Source: Constantimarinum furrinae (GTDB lineage: Bacteria; Bacteroidota; Bacteroidia; Flavobacteriales; Flavobacteriaceae). Taken from it: a stretch of 64,000 bases of DNA. Location: positions 558,001 through 622,000 of the forward strand of contig NZ_CP052909.1 of assembly GCF_014295415.1 (NCBI RefSeq). The letters run 5' to 3'. Below, piece after piece: positions 35,372 through 44,641 of the stretch. The stretch's first letter is position 1. Each line of letters starts with the position of its first letter. The notes under the pieces were generated by a model. The model made no database searches. It worked only from the letters and a program-made list of their open reading frames with translations, and was not told the origin of the DNA. A program made the translations under genes and the position numbers.

Positions 35372-36861
35372 TCTTAGAAACTATTATCATCCTTATTTAT
35401 TCTGTAGCGCTCATACTTATTTTTCTGTATGCGTTGGCACAGTTAAACTTGCTATTCAATTACTTGAGCGCCAGGAAAAACTGCGACAAGGATTGCGCGC
35501 TTTTTGATCTAAGCAATCCCGAAGAAACCCCAATGATCACCATACAGTTACCGGTTTATAACGAGTTGTACGTGATGGAGCGCTTGCTCAATAATATTGC
35601 TGAAATGGATTATCCGAAGGATAAACTTGAGATTCAGGTGTTAGACGATTCCACTGATGAATCGTTCCAAACCACGGCACAGCAAATAATTGAATTACAA
35701 ACACAGGGACTCAATATTCAGCATATTACCAGGAAAGATCGAAAAAATTTTAAGGCCGGTGCTTTAAAAGAAGGCTTAAAGATCGCCAAAGGGGAATATA
35801 TTGCCATTTTCGATGCAGATTTTCTTCCGAAGAAAAACTGGCTAAAACGAACCATTCCTTATTTTAAAGATTCAGAAATTGGCGTGGTTCAAACCCGTTG
35901 GGGTCATCTAAACAGAAATTATTCGGTACTCACCCGTGTTCAGGCTTTTGCACTCGATGCACACTTTACCCTGGAACAGGTGGGCAGGAACAGCAAAGGA
36001 CATTTTATAAATTTTAACGGTACGGCCGGAGTTTGGAGAAAGGAATGTATTCTTGACGCAGGAAACTGGGAAGGCGACACCCTAACCGAGGATCTGGATC
36101 TTAGTTATCGTGCCCAGCTCAAGAATTGGAAGTTTAAATACCTGGAAGAGGTGGAAACACCAGCCGAATTACCCGTAGTTATTAGTGCAGCGAGATCTCA
36201 ACAATTCCGATGGAATAAGGGAGGGGCCGAAAATTTCAAGAAAATGGCATGGAGGGTGTTAAAAAGTGGCAATGTTCCATTAAAGACCAAAGTTCACGGG
36301 ATACTCCATTTGCTCAACAGTACGATGTTCCTCAACATTTTGATCGTGGCTATTTTAAGTATCCCGATGTTGTATATTAAAAACGAATACGAGCATTTAA
36401 AGATCTATTTCTTCGTAATGAGTTTCTTCATTATTAGCACAGTTATCTTCTTTATTTGCTATTGGTTTACCTACAAGAATATTTACGGCGGCGGTATCCG
36501 GAAATTTTTAAAGTACACCATGATGTTCTTTACCTTTTTCTCGATAGCCATGGGGTTTTCTCTCCATAATTCTATCGCTGTTTTGGAGGGACATATGGGT
36601 AAAAAGAGTGAATTTATTCGCACGCCTAAATTCAACATAAGCACCTTAAAAGAAAGCTGGAAAGGGAACAAATATCTTTCAAAGAACGTATCTGCCAATG
36701 TGATCATTGAAGGGTTACTGATGCTTTATTTTGGCTTCGGAATGTACAGCGCATTTGTTGTGGGTGATCAGGGGGGTGACTTTGGTCTTTTCCCGTTTCA
36801 TCTAATGCTCTTTTTAGGATTTGGATTCGTGTTCTTTAAAAGTCTTACCAGTAAAGCCTGA
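35368..36861 (+). CDS. Cellulose synthase-like membrane glycosyltransferase (GT2)
   Basis: The 497-residue protein has one N-terminal membrane segment, a processive GT2 domain (DDSTDES near residue 92, DADFLP near 150, TEDLDLSYR near 237, and SQQFRWNKGG near 275, the QxxRW motif) and several C-terminal membrane segments. This is the architecture of beta-glycan synthases. It overlaps the preceding glycosyltransferase by four bases and the LpxR-like gene starts in its stop codon. Together they suggest an envelope glycan or lipid-glycan module. Confidence 0.9.
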   Translation: MILETIIILIYSVALILIFLYALAQLNLLFNYLSARKNCDKDCALFDLSNPEETPMITIQLPVYNELYVMERLLNNIAEMDYPKDKLEIQVLDDSTDESFQTTAQQIIELQTQGLNIQHITRKDRKNFKAGALKEGLKIAKGEYIAIFDADFLPKKNWLKRTIPYFKDSEIGVVQTRWGHLNRNYSVLTRVQAFALDAHFTLEQVGRNSKGHFINFNGTAGVWRKECILDAGNWEGDTLTEDLDLSYRAQLKNWKFKYLEEVETPAELPVVISAARSQQFRWNKGGAENFKKMAWRVLKSGNVPLKTKVHGILHLLNSTMFLNILIVAILSIPMLYIKNEYEHLKIYFFVMSFFIISTVIFFICYWFTYKNIYGGGIRKFLKYTMMFFTFFSIAMGFSLHNSIAVLEGHMGKKSEFIRTPKFNISTLKESWKGNKYLSKNVSANVIIEGLLMLYFGFGMYSAFVVGDQGGDFGLFPFHLMLFLGFGFVFFKSLTSKA

Positions 36862-37850
36862 TGGCTAAACCATACACCTTGAATATCTTTTCCTATTTTT
36901 GGGGCATGATCAACCAACCAAAGGCGATCGTTATATTATCACTATTTCTGTTTTTTATTTCTGAAGCTTATTCACAGACTACGAATGAAAAAAAGGAAAA
37001 ACCAACCTATTTCAAAAAACAGGTTGAGCTACTGCACGACAATGATTTTCTGTTGTTTACCGATTGGTACTATACTACCGGATCCTTTATTAGTTATCGC
37101 ATCCTCCTCAATGAACTGGAGGAGGTTCGCTATAAAAGACAAATTGAATTTTCCCTGTCTCAGGAATATTATACTCCGTCTAATGTTGAGTCTGAAGACA
37201 TTGAAGATTTCGACAGGCCATACGCCGGCTATAGTGCATTAACCAGCAAGCTTACATTTTCGAACAACAATTATTTGCTCGATTTTACTTTTCAAATGGG
37301 TGTATCCGGAGCAATTTCGGGGGCCGAAGGGTTTCAAAGTTGGTTTCATTCTACCAACGAATCTAAGGATCCAAGCTGGATCGGACAGATCGATGACGCT
37401 GTTCATGCCAATTTTTACGCCAATTACACGAAAGAGTGGAAGTTCTTGCCTAAGCCATTTAGTGTGCATGCCGCCTGGAGATCGGGATTGGCGATGGGAA
37501 CCAAGGATATATTTATTCAAAACCAGGCTCTATTCTATTTTGGAAAACGCAATGACATAATGAATACCATGGCGTATCGCCAGCTTGGGGAGGTGAGACC
37601 GGAATTCTTTTTTGTAGTAAAATTTGCCTATCGTTATGTAATGCACGATGGTCTTTTGGAAGGCATCATTGTAGGAGATAATTCAGAATTTGTATTGGAT
37701 CCGATCAATAATGTTTTTATTTACGGAATTGAGGGTTTTTATCGCAAACGGAGAATGGAATTTAAACTGGGTTACAATTACTCATCGCGTAAAGCTCCCA
37801 CTACCGACTTGCATACCTGGATCACACTTTCTGTCGCCAGAAATTTCTAG
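36861..37850 (+). CDS. LpxR/DUF2219-family outer membrane protein
   Basis: The 329-residue protein begins in the stop codon of the GT2 gene (TGATG). It has a signal-like stretch (ILSLFLFFISEAYSQ, about residues 22-40) and the LpxR-type motif HDNDFLLFTDWYYTTG near 56-71, followed by PYAGY (near 120) and beta-strands. LpxR removes acyl chains from lipid A in the outer membrane. An inner ATG at 36906 would give a shorter, more typical leader, so the true start is uncertain. Its stop overlaps the convergent M28 gene by four bases. Confidence 0.85.
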   Translation: MAKPYTLNIFSYFWGMINQPKAIVILSLFLFFISEAYSQTTNEKKEKPTYFKKQVELLHDNDFLLFTDWYYTTGSFISYRILLNELEEVRYKRQIEFSLSQEYYTPSNVESEDIEDFDRPYAGYSALTSKLTFSNNNYLLDFTFQMGVSGAISGAEGFQSWFHSTNESKDPSWIGQIDDAVHANFYANYTKEWKFLPKPFSVHAAWRSGLAMGTKDIFIQNQALFYFGKRNDIMNTMAYRQLGEVRPEFFFVVKFAYRYVMHDGLLEGIIVGDNSEFVLDPINNVFIYGIEGFYRKRRMEFKLGYNYSSRKAPTTDLHTWITLSVARNF

Positions 37851-39073
37851 AATTCTACTTCCACTTCAAGTGGCTGCTCCCCTCTTTTTACCGTTACTAT
37901 AGTTTTTTCACCTTTTTCAAATTTCGAAAGTGTTTTCATATAGCTCATCATATCGGTCACGTCGTATTCCCCCATTTTAACTACTATGTCCCCTTTTTTC
38001 AGGCCGGCTTTAATGGCAGGTTTGTCTTCACTAACGCCATCAATACGCATGCCTTTTCCGGTAAATAGATAATCGGGAACAACTCCTAAAGTCACTTTAA
38101 ATTCGGGGACCACTTCACTTTCGTTCTTTGTTTTTCTAAAGGCCAGCTTGCCTTGATTGCTTAATTCATTGATGACTCCATAGATATAATCTGAAATGAT
38201 CTGCATCCCGTCATAGTTCAATTTGTCGGCGTCATCTCCGGGCTTGTGATAATCACTATGCTGCCCTGTAAAGAAATGTAGTACCGGGATATCGGCCAGA
38301 TAAAAAGAAGTATGATCGCTGGGTCCGATCCCGCTTTCATGCTCGGCAATATTCAGATCGAAGGTATTGCTGGCAAACAAGGTTTGTTTAAACACCGGGG
38401 ATGTTCCCACACCGTGAACGGCAACCGTTCTTTCGGTATTAAGCCTACCCACCATATCCATATTGATCATATAGTTAATTTGTTCTAAGTCTATGGTTGA
38501 GTTTTTTACGAAGTACGATGATCCTAAAAGTCCCATTTCCTCACCAGAAAACCCGATAAACAGATAATTATTTTTTTTATTTTCTGAAAGTCTACGGGCC
38601 AGGTCCAACATCACTGCTACGCCGCTCGCGTTATCATCGGCCCCGTTATGAATGGCTTCTCCCTCGCGATATAGCGATCCTTCTCCCCCCAGTCCTAAGT
38701 GATCGTAATGTGCACCAATGACTATAGTAGATGCCGCATTATGATCTAAATAGCCCACAACGTTTATTCCGGTTTGTGTGCTATCATTTTCACTATCGGC
38801 AAACTCGGCCTGTTCGTGTGGATTACTGCTGGGTCTAAATGTAAATTCCTGAAAATAACTTTGGTTGTCGCCCTTTGGCTCAAGTCCCAGTTCCTCAAAA
38901 CGTTTCGCTATATATTCTGCAGCTAACTGTTCTCCCTCTGTTCCGGTTTGCCTGCCTTTTAAAGCATCATCGGCTAAAAACGTAACATCCTCCTGCATAG
39001 ACACTACAGGTTTTGTTTCCGGTTTACAGGAAATTAGAAAGCAAATAAAAAATAGTATAAAAAATGCCCGCAT
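37847..39073 (-). CDS. M28 zinc aminopeptidase with PDZ domain, lipoprotein
   Basis: The 408-residue protein has a lipobox (FICFLISC), then an M28 peptidase domain with the expected zinc-binding chain: IVIGAHYDHLG near residue 116, HNGADDNASGVAV near 144, GFSGEEMGLLGS near 172, INMDMVGRL near 200 and GPSDHTSFYL near 248. A C-terminal PDZ domain (about 320-400; GVSEDKPAIKAGLKKGDIVVKMG) follows. Members are surface or periplasmic aminopeptidases. I chose ATG 39073 because it starts the lipobox sequence; a frame extended to 39091 would overlap the divergent promoter. Confidence 0.9.
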   Translation of the reverse strand: MRAFFILFFICFLISCKPETKPVVSMQEDVTFLADDALKGRQTGTEGEQLAAEYIAKRFEELGLEPKGDNQSYFQEFTFRPSSNPHEQAEFADSENDSTQTGINVVGYLDHNAASTIVIGAHYDHLGLGGEGSLYREGEAIHNGADDNASGVAVMLDLARRLSENKKNNYLFIGFSGEEMGLLGSSYFVKNSTIDLEQINYMINMDMVGRLNTERTVAVHGVGTSPVFKQTLFASNTFDLNIAEHESGIGPSDHTSFYLADIPVLHFFTGQHSDYHKPGDDADKLNYDGMQIISDYIYGVINELSNQGKLAFRKTKNESEVVPEFKVTLGVVPDYLFTGKGMRIDGVSEDKPAIKAGLKKGDIVVKMGEYDVTDMMSYMKTLSKFEKGEKTIVTVKRGEQPLEVEVEF

Positions 39074-39077
39074 ATTA

Positions 39078-39097
39078 TTACTTTTGCACAAAAGTAA
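39078..39097. promoter_or_regulatory. 20-bp palindrome holding two divergent -7 boxes
   Basis: TTACTTTTG-CA-CAAAAGTAA is a perfect palindrome. Each half contains TACTTTTG, which fits TAnnTTTG, one on each strand. It sits between the divergent starts at 39073 (-) and 39106 (+), so the two promoters overlap and should compete or be co-regulated. Confidence 0.65.
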
Positions 39098-39105
39098 CGC
39101 TTAAA

Positions 39106-40227
39106 ATGAAAAATACACTGTTAATTGCCCTTCTGTGCCTGTTAATTTCATGTAAAAATAATTCAGAAACAGACAAAGAGACACATGTAAATACTACCGA
39201 AAATACTTCAGAATTTAATAGCGGGACTAGCGATAGCCTGATCTACCCGGAAGAGAAGCATTTCAAATCTATAAAGCAAATCACTTTTGGAGGTGATAAT
39301 GCCGAAGCATACTGGAGTTTCGACGACAAACAGATCGTCTTCCAGTCCAACAATTCAGAATGGGGTCTGGAGTGTGATCAAATGTTCCTGATGAATGTTG
39401 GTGAGACCTTTAAAAAATCTCAACCACCCATGGTGAGTACAGGAAAAGGCCGAACCACCTGTGCCTATTTTCTACCCGATAATAAACATTTTGTATATGC
39501 ATCGACCCATCTGGCCGATGAAAATTGTCCCGAAGTACCGCTTAGAAAGAACGGAAAATACGTCTGGCCGGTTTATGACTCTTTCGATATATTCGTTAGC
39601 GATCTTCAGGGAAACATCACTGCTCAGCTAACCACAGAGCCCGGTTATGATGCCGAAGCCACAGTTTCTCCCAAGGGCGACAAAATAGTATTTACCTCAA
39701 CTCGTAGTGGTGATCTGGAATTATACACCATGAATATCGACGGTACAGAGGTAAAACAAATTACCAACGAACTGGGCTATGACGGTGGGGCCTTCTTTTC
39801 TCCGGATGGTTCGAAGTTGATCTTTAGATCATCGCGACCCAGGACCGAAGCCGAAATCAAAGAATACAAAGATCTGTTAGCTCAGGGTCTGGTACAACCC
39901 ACCGAAATGGAGCTTTATATTTGTAATGCCGACGGAAGTGACCTGAAACAGATCACTAATCTCGGAAATGCCAACTGGAGCCCTTTCTTTCACCCAAGTG
40001 GAAAGAAGATCCTGTTTTCTAGTAACTTTGAAGCAGAACGCGGATTTCCTTTCAATCTTTACATGATAGATATCGATGGGAAGAATCTGGAGCGTGTTAC
40101 TCACAGCGAAACATTTGATGCTTTTCCAGTATTCTCGAATGATGGAAAATCGTTGATCTTCTCATCTAACCGAAACAACGGAGGGGGTCGGGATACCAAT
40201 CTCTTCATCGCCGAGTGGCAGGACTAA
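39106..40227 (+). CDS. TolB-like WD40/PD40 lipoprotein
   Basis: The 373-residue protein has a lipobox (LLCLLISCKN) and repeated PD40 units such as DAEATVSPKGDKIVFTSTRSGDLELYTMNIDG, here abbreviated to its core VSPKGDKIVF, FFSPDGSKLIFRS and FVFHPSGKKILFSS. This gives a beta-propeller in the periplasm. Proteins of this type bind peptides, polysaccharides or scaffold partners; no specific ligand is visible. I chose ATG 39106 to match the lipobox; an in-frame ATG at 39064 reads through the divergent promoter. It is followed by a membrane glycosyltransferase 33 bp downstream. Confidence 0.85.
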   Translation: MKNTLLIALLCLLISCKNNSETDKETHVNTTENTSEFNSGTSDSLIYPEEKHFKSIKQITFGGDNAEAYWSFDDKQIVFQSNNSEWGLECDQMFLMNVGETFKKSQPPMVSTGKGRTTCAYFLPDNKHFVYASTHLADENCPEVPLRKNGKYVWPVYDSFDIFVSDLQGNITAQLTTEPGYDAEATVSPKGDKIVFTSTRSGDLELYTMNIDGTEVKQITNELGYDGGAFFSPDGSKLIFRSSRPRTEAEIKEYKDLLAQGLVQPTEMELYICNADGSDLKQITNLGNANWSPFFHPSGKKILFSSNFEAERGFPFNLYMIDIDGKNLERVTHSETFDAFPVFSNDGKSLIFSSNRNNGGGRDTNLFIAEWQD

Positions 40228-40260
40228 TATGTCCAACAAACCATATTCTATGACCTAAAA

Positions 40261-41631
40261 ATGCTGGAGTACATAAAAACACATCGCATTGCTTTTCTTC
40301 TGATGCTCGCCTGTGTTTTATTTTATCTCAGTTTTGGTTATGATCTGGAACGCAGCGACCACATCAAATTGTTCTCAATTTATGCGGCTCTGTTTTATTT
40401 AAGCTGGAAAATTATCCAAACCAACAAAGGTAATTTCTGGCTTTTGGCTGGTTTCGGAATTTTTTGCCGATTCCTTTTTATAGGGGCATTGCCCAATCTA
40501 TCGCAAGATTATTTTCGTTTTCTTTGGGACGGACGTTTAATTCTGAAAGGGGTAAGTCCGTATGCCATGTCCCCGGAAATGATCATGGAACACGCTCCGG
40601 GACTCATTGCTCAAGCCGAACAGCTTTTCAACGGCATGGGGAAGCTTAGCACCGTGCACTTTAGTAGTTATCCACCCGTAAATCAATCACTATTCGCACT
40701 TTCGGCTTTATTTGCGGGCAAAAGTATATTGGGGCAGGTAATTGTAATTCGGCTGATATTGATTGCCGCAGATATTGGTATTTTATACTTCGGAAGGAAG
40801 ATCCTTCAGCATCTTAAAGTTGATGGACATCGCATCTTCTGGTATTTTTTAAACCCTTTTATCATCATCGAACTTACCGGAAACCTCCATTTTGAAGGCG
40901 TGATGTTATTCTTTTTCATTGGGTCGATGTATCTGCTACTGAAGTCGAAATGGCTATGGGCAGCGGTACTTTTAGGGCTTTCCATTTCGGTAAAACTGAT
41001 CCCCTTTCTGTTTCTACCTTTGTTTTTCCAATGGTTTATAAAGAAGTATCAGACGAAGACAGGTCTCATGAAGTTGATAGGATTTTATGTAGTCTGTGTA
41101 CTTACTGTGGCACTTACATTTCTACCGTTTATTTCTTCGGAATTGATCTCTAATTTTGGAGCGACGCTTAGTTTATGGTTTCAGAATTTCGAATTCAATG
41201 CCAGTATTCATTACGTGATTCGATGGATCGCCTTTAAGGTTGTAGGATGGAATATTATAGAAACCACAGGAATGATACTGTCTGCCATCGTGTTTGCAGG
41301 AGTTTTGGCAATGGCCTTCTTCCGAAGAAACCATTCGGCAGTAAATCTTTTTACCGCAATGGTATTGTCTGTTTCGCTGTATTTTTTATTATCGACAACC
41401 GTCCATCCCTGGTATATCGCGACGCCATTACTACTCTGTATAGTTACGCGATATCGATTCCCGCTACTCTGGAGTATTTTAATCGTTTTGAGCTATTCGG
41501 CTTATGGGAACGACGCTTTTGAAGAAAATATGTTGCTAATTGCCATAGAATACGCTGTCGTTTTGGGATACGCCGGCTGGGAGATCTTTTTTAAAAAGCC
41601 TACACTTCAAATACAGCCCCAGCATCCTTAA
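40261..41631 (+). CDS. GT-C-type membrane glycosyltransferase
   Basis: The 456-residue protein has about ten hydrophobic segments. LSQDYFRFLWDGRLILKGVSPY near residue 78-98 holds the Asp typical of the first loop in polyprenyl-phosphate-dependent mannosyl- or related transferases. Other marks are YPPVNQSLFALSA near 138, and LLSTTVHPWYIATPLLLC near 378. It resembles the GT87/DUF2029 families. Its C-terminal end overlaps the convergent VOC gene by 32 bases. The sugar and acceptor cannot be told from sequence. Confidence 0.85.
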   Translation: MLEYIKTHRIAFLLMLACVLFYLSFGYDLERSDHIKLFSIYAALFYLSWKIIQTNKGNFWLLAGFGIFCRFLFIGALPNLSQDYFRFLWDGRLILKGVSPYAMSPEMIMEHAPGLIAQAEQLFNGMGKLSTVHFSSYPPVNQSLFALSALFAGKSILGQVIVIRLILIAADIGILYFGRKILQHLKVDGHRIFWYFLNPFIIIELTGNLHFEGVMLFFFIGSMYLLLKSKWLWAAVLLGLSISVKLIPFLFLPLFFQWFIKKYQTKTGLMKLIGFYVVCVLTVALTFLPFISSELISNFGATLSLWFQNFEFNASIHYVIRWIAFKVVGWNIIETTGMILSAIVFAGVLAMAFFRRNHSAVNLFTAMVLSVSLYFLLSTTVHPWYIATPLLLCIVTRYRFPLLWSILIVLSYSAYGNDAFEENMLLIAIEYAVVLGYAGWEIFFKKPTLQIQPQHP

Positions 41632-42013
41632 AACACTTAAACTCGATGATATACCCATTGGGGTCGCGTAAGAAGAACGACTTATGAGCCCCTTTAGAGC
41701 CTGTAAGGAACGATGTTTTATCGATGTACAGAAAGTTCTCAGCATGCATTTTCTTATACAATGTATTCCAGGTGCTATCGGGTAGTAATATTCCGAAGTG
41801 AAAAGAAGGAAGAACGGTATTCTCGAACGTATAACTGGGATAATCGAATTTAAATTTCCCCGATTTAGTAAAGGTTAGCTGATGGTCAAAAAGATTGATA
41901 TCCACCCAGTTTTTAGCACTTCTCCCTTTGGCTGCTCCCAGAATTTGGGTATAAAACTTCTCGGTAGCTTCTATGTGCATACAGGGTAGCGAAATATGAA
42001 ATCTGTTTTCCAT
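41600..42013 (-). CDS. VOC-family (glyoxalase-like) protein
   Basis: The 137-residue protein has the paired beta-alpha-beta-beta-beta fold: FHISLPCMHIEATEKFY at the N-terminus, LPSFHFGILL near residue 70, and FFLRDPNGYIIEFKCF near 115. Candidate metal ligands are the N-terminal His, the second His and Glu in the final strand. VOC members include isomerases, dioxygenases and resistance proteins. It overlaps the end of the convergent membrane glycosyltransferase gene and stands apart from the polyamine operon by 105 bp. Confidence 0.82.
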   Translation of the reverse strand: MENRFHISLPCMHIEATEKFYTQILGAAKGRSAKNWVDINLFDHQLTFTKSGKFKFDYPSYTFENTVLPSFHFGILLPDSTWNTLYKKMHAENFLYIDKTSFLTGSKGAHKSFFLRDPNGYIIEFKCFKDAGAVFEV

Positions 42014-42118
42014 ATTGCAAAAGTTTAACAGTATTAAATTACGAAATATTTCAATATCCGATACTGCATTCTAAAAAGATGCCTGTATTATTTTTTAAGC
42101 TTTTTGGAGGGTGTCCTG

Positions 42119-43663
42119 TTAGTTACTTTCTTTAGCATTTACACGAATTACATCGTAAAAATCCTTTCTTCTGTCTTTTAAATTCTTTACAGCTCCAAAG
42201 GAATGGAGTTCTCTAAGCAGACTGAGGTCGACATCGGCCACTAATATCATTTCGGTATTGGTGGTTGCTTCGGCCTTGATCCCGTTGCTTGGAAACGAAA
42301 AGTCACAAGGCGTGAATACAGCAGATTGAGCGTATTGGATGTCCATATTCTCCACATTGGGTAAATTCCCCACACTACCGGCAATCGCTACATAACATTC
42401 ATTTTCTATGGCTCTTGCCTGTGCACACAAACGCACTCTGGAATAACCGTTTTGAGTGTCGGTTAAAAATGGAATAAATAATATATCCATTCCCTCATCG
42501 GCAAGCAGTCTTGATAATTCGGGGAATTCGGAATCATAACAAATAAGAATTCCAATTTTTCCAGAATCGGTTTCATACGTTTTCAGTGAAGACCCTTTTT
42601 GCATGCCCCAGACCTTTGCTTCATCGGGAGTAACATGGATCTTTTCATAGCGTTCCACACTTCCGTCCCGACGACATAAGTAGCCAACATTGTAGAGGTT
42701 TTCCCCTACCAATTCGGGCATACTTCCCGAAATGATGTTGATGTTATATGAGATTGAAAATTCAGACAAGCGATTTTTGATCTCTTCGGTGTGTTTCGCC
42801 AATTCTCTAATGGCTTCGGCCTCAGACAACTTATTGTGCTCGGCCATGAGCGGAGCATTGAAAAATTCGGGAAATACCGCAAAGTCGCATCGATAAGCAG
42901 AAACGCTATCAATAAAATATTCCACCTGCTGCATCAAATCCTGGAAACTATTGTAAGGTCTCATCTGCCATTGAATAAGTCCAAGACGAACCACAGTTTT
43001 GATCGCACTTGGCTTTTTAGTGGGTTTGGTATAATAAATATTGTCCCATTCCATCAAGACCGCGTATTCCCCTGAGGCTGTATCCCCTCTTAAATATCCT
43101 TTTAAAACACGGATAGGGTGAAAATCATTGGATATCTGAAAATTCAAAACAGGATCCTTAATTTCTTTCCTTTTTACCTTTTCGATATATTCTTTGGGAG
43201 TAAATTGATCCTGATATTTATGATAATTGGGCATTCTTCCTCCAAATACGATTCCCTTCAGATTAAGACTTTCACAAAGTTCCTTTCGATAATCGTAAAG
43301 ACGTCTGCCGAGTCGGAGGCCGCGGAAATTTGGCGTGATAAAAACATCGATCCCGTACAACACATCGCCTTCGATACTGTGATTTTCAAAGGTACAGTCG
43401 GTAATTATATCGGCATAGGTATGTTCTTCGTCAATTTTGGTATAATCCACTACGATAGATAAAGCGCAGCCGGCAATTTCACCATCTATTTTGATTACTA
43501 CCTGTCCTTCGGGGAACAACGTAATGAGCCGTTCGATCTGATCCCGTTTCCAATATAAGTCTAAGCCGGAGCCATAAGATTGCAAGGTTGCCTGTTTTAA
43601 GGCTTCGTAGTCTTCTATCGTTAAAAACTTAAGCTCAATATTTTCAATCTTTGTAACATCCAT
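42119..43663 (-). CDS. GNAT acetyltransferase fused to carbon-nitrogen hydrolase
   Basis: The 514-residue protein has an N-terminal GNAT domain (about 1-220; acetyl-CoA loop FRGLRLGRRLYDYRKEL near 120) and a C-terminal nitrilase-family domain (about 225-510). The nitrilase triad is visible: Glu in FAVFPEFFNAPLM near 265, Lys in YEKIHVTPDEAKVWG near 340, and Cys in ILICYDSEFPELS near 373. The same fusion exists in other bacteria (YhcX-like). It is the last gene of the polyamine operon, 3 bp after the deoxyhypusine synthase-like gene, so an acylated amine or carbamoyl compound is a reasonable substrate guess. Confidence 0.9.
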   Translation of the reverse strand: MDVTKIENIELKFLTIEDYEALKQATLQSYGSGLDLYWKRDQIERLITLFPEGQVVIKIDGEIAGCALSIVVDYTKIDEEHTYADIITDCTFENHSIEGDVLYGIDVFITPNFRGLRLGRRLYDYRKELCESLNLKGIVFGGRMPNYHKYQDQFTPKEYIEKVKRKEIKDPVLNFQISNDFHPIRVLKGYLRGDTASGEYAVLMEWDNIYYTKPTKKPSAIKTVVRLGLIQWQMRPYNSFQDLMQQVEYFIDSVSAYRCDFAVFPEFFNAPLMAEHNKLSEAEAIRELAKHTEEIKNRLSEFSISYNINIISGSMPELVGENLYNVGYLCRRDGSVERYEKIHVTPDEAKVWGMQKGSSLKTYETDSGKIGILICYDSEFPELSRLLADEGMDILFIPFLTDTQNGYSRVRLCAQARAIENECYVAIAGSVGNLPNVENMDIQYAQSAVFTPCDFSFPSNGIKAEATTNTEMILVADVDLSLLRELHSFGAVKNLKDRRKDFYDVIRVNAKESN

Positions 43664-43666
43664 GGT

Positions 43667-44641
43667 TTACATGTCCAGCAAATAGGCAAAAATTAGTGGC
43701 GCCACGATGGTCGCATCACTTTCAATAATATATTTAGGGGTATTGATATCAAGCTTCCCCCAAGTGATCTTTTCATTGGGCACTGCTCCCGAATAGCTTC
43801 CATAGCTGGTGGTAGAATCACTAATCTGGCAAAAGTAACTCCAGAAGGGTGTATCTGTTCTTTCCATATCCTGATACAACATGGGAACCACACAGATTGG
43901 GAAATCTCCTGCAATTCCGCCGCCTATTTGAAAGAAACCGATACCATTTTTAGAATTGTCGGTATACCAATCGGCAAGAAATGTCATATATTCAATTCCA
44001 CTTTTCATGGTTGATGCTTTCAGATCGCCTTTTAGCACATAGCTGGCAAAAATATTCCCCATGGTGCTATCTTCCCATCCCGGAACGATGATCGGTAAAT
44101 TCTTCTCAGCAGCGGCATACATCCATGAATCCTTCAGGTCTATTTCGTAGTACTCTTCCAAAACCCCACTCAGTAACATTTTGTACATATATTCATGCGG
44201 AAGATAGCGCTCTCCGGCAGCTTCGGCATCTTTCCATATTTTATAGATATGTTCCTGTAGCCTTCTGAATGCTTCCTCCTCGGGAATACAGGTATCGGTA
44301 ACACGGTTGAGTCCTTTTTCCAATAAATCCCATTCTTCCTGTGGTGTTAGGTCCCGATAATTGGGAACTCGTTTGTAATGGGAATGGGCCACCAAGTTCA
44401 TTATATCTTCTTCCAGATTGGCACCGGTACATGAAATAATATGCACTTTATCCTGTCTAATCATTTCGGCAAATATTTTCCCTAATTCGGCAGTACTCAT
44501 TGCTCCGGCCAGTGAAACCAGCATTTTTGAGCCTTGTTCTAACTGGGCTTCATAACCCTTTGCAGCATCCACCAGAGCGGCCGCATTAAAATGCAGATAA
44601 TATTTTGAAATGAACTGAGAAACAGCGCCTTTAGTACTCAT
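43667..44641 (-). CDS. Deoxyhypusine synthase-like protein
   Basis: The 324-residue protein has the deoxyhypusine synthase fold marks: SLAGAMSTAELGKI, IISCTGANLEEDI, PIIVPGWEDSTMGNIF, and FFQIGGGIAGDFPIC. The catalytic Lys of authentic enzymes follows a GGG motif (GGGVAKHH); here the corresponding stretch is GGG-IAG at residues 240-245, so Lys is replaced by Gly. Bacteria lack the eIF5A substrate. The ATG at 44641 overlaps the speB stop by 11 bases. Placed after agmatinase and arginine decarboxylase, it probably makes or modifies a polyamine rather than a protein, but activity without the Lys is doubtful. Confidence 0.88.
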   Translation of the reverse strand: MSTKGAVSQFISKYYLHFNAAALVDAAKGYEAQLEQGSKMLVSLAGAMSTAELGKIFAEMIRQDKVHIISCTGANLEEDIMNLVAHSHYKRVPNYRDLTPQEEWDLLEKGLNRVTDTCIPEEEAFRRLQEHIYKIWKDAEAAGERYLPHEYMYKMLLSGVLEEYYEIDLKDSWMYAAAEKNLPIIVPGWEDSTMGNIFASYVLKGDLKASTMKSGIEYMTFLADWYTDNSKNGIGFFQIGGGIAGDFPICVVPMLYQDMERTDTPFWSYFCQISDSTTSYGSYSGAVPNEKITWGKLDINTPKYIIESDATIVAPLIFAYLLDM

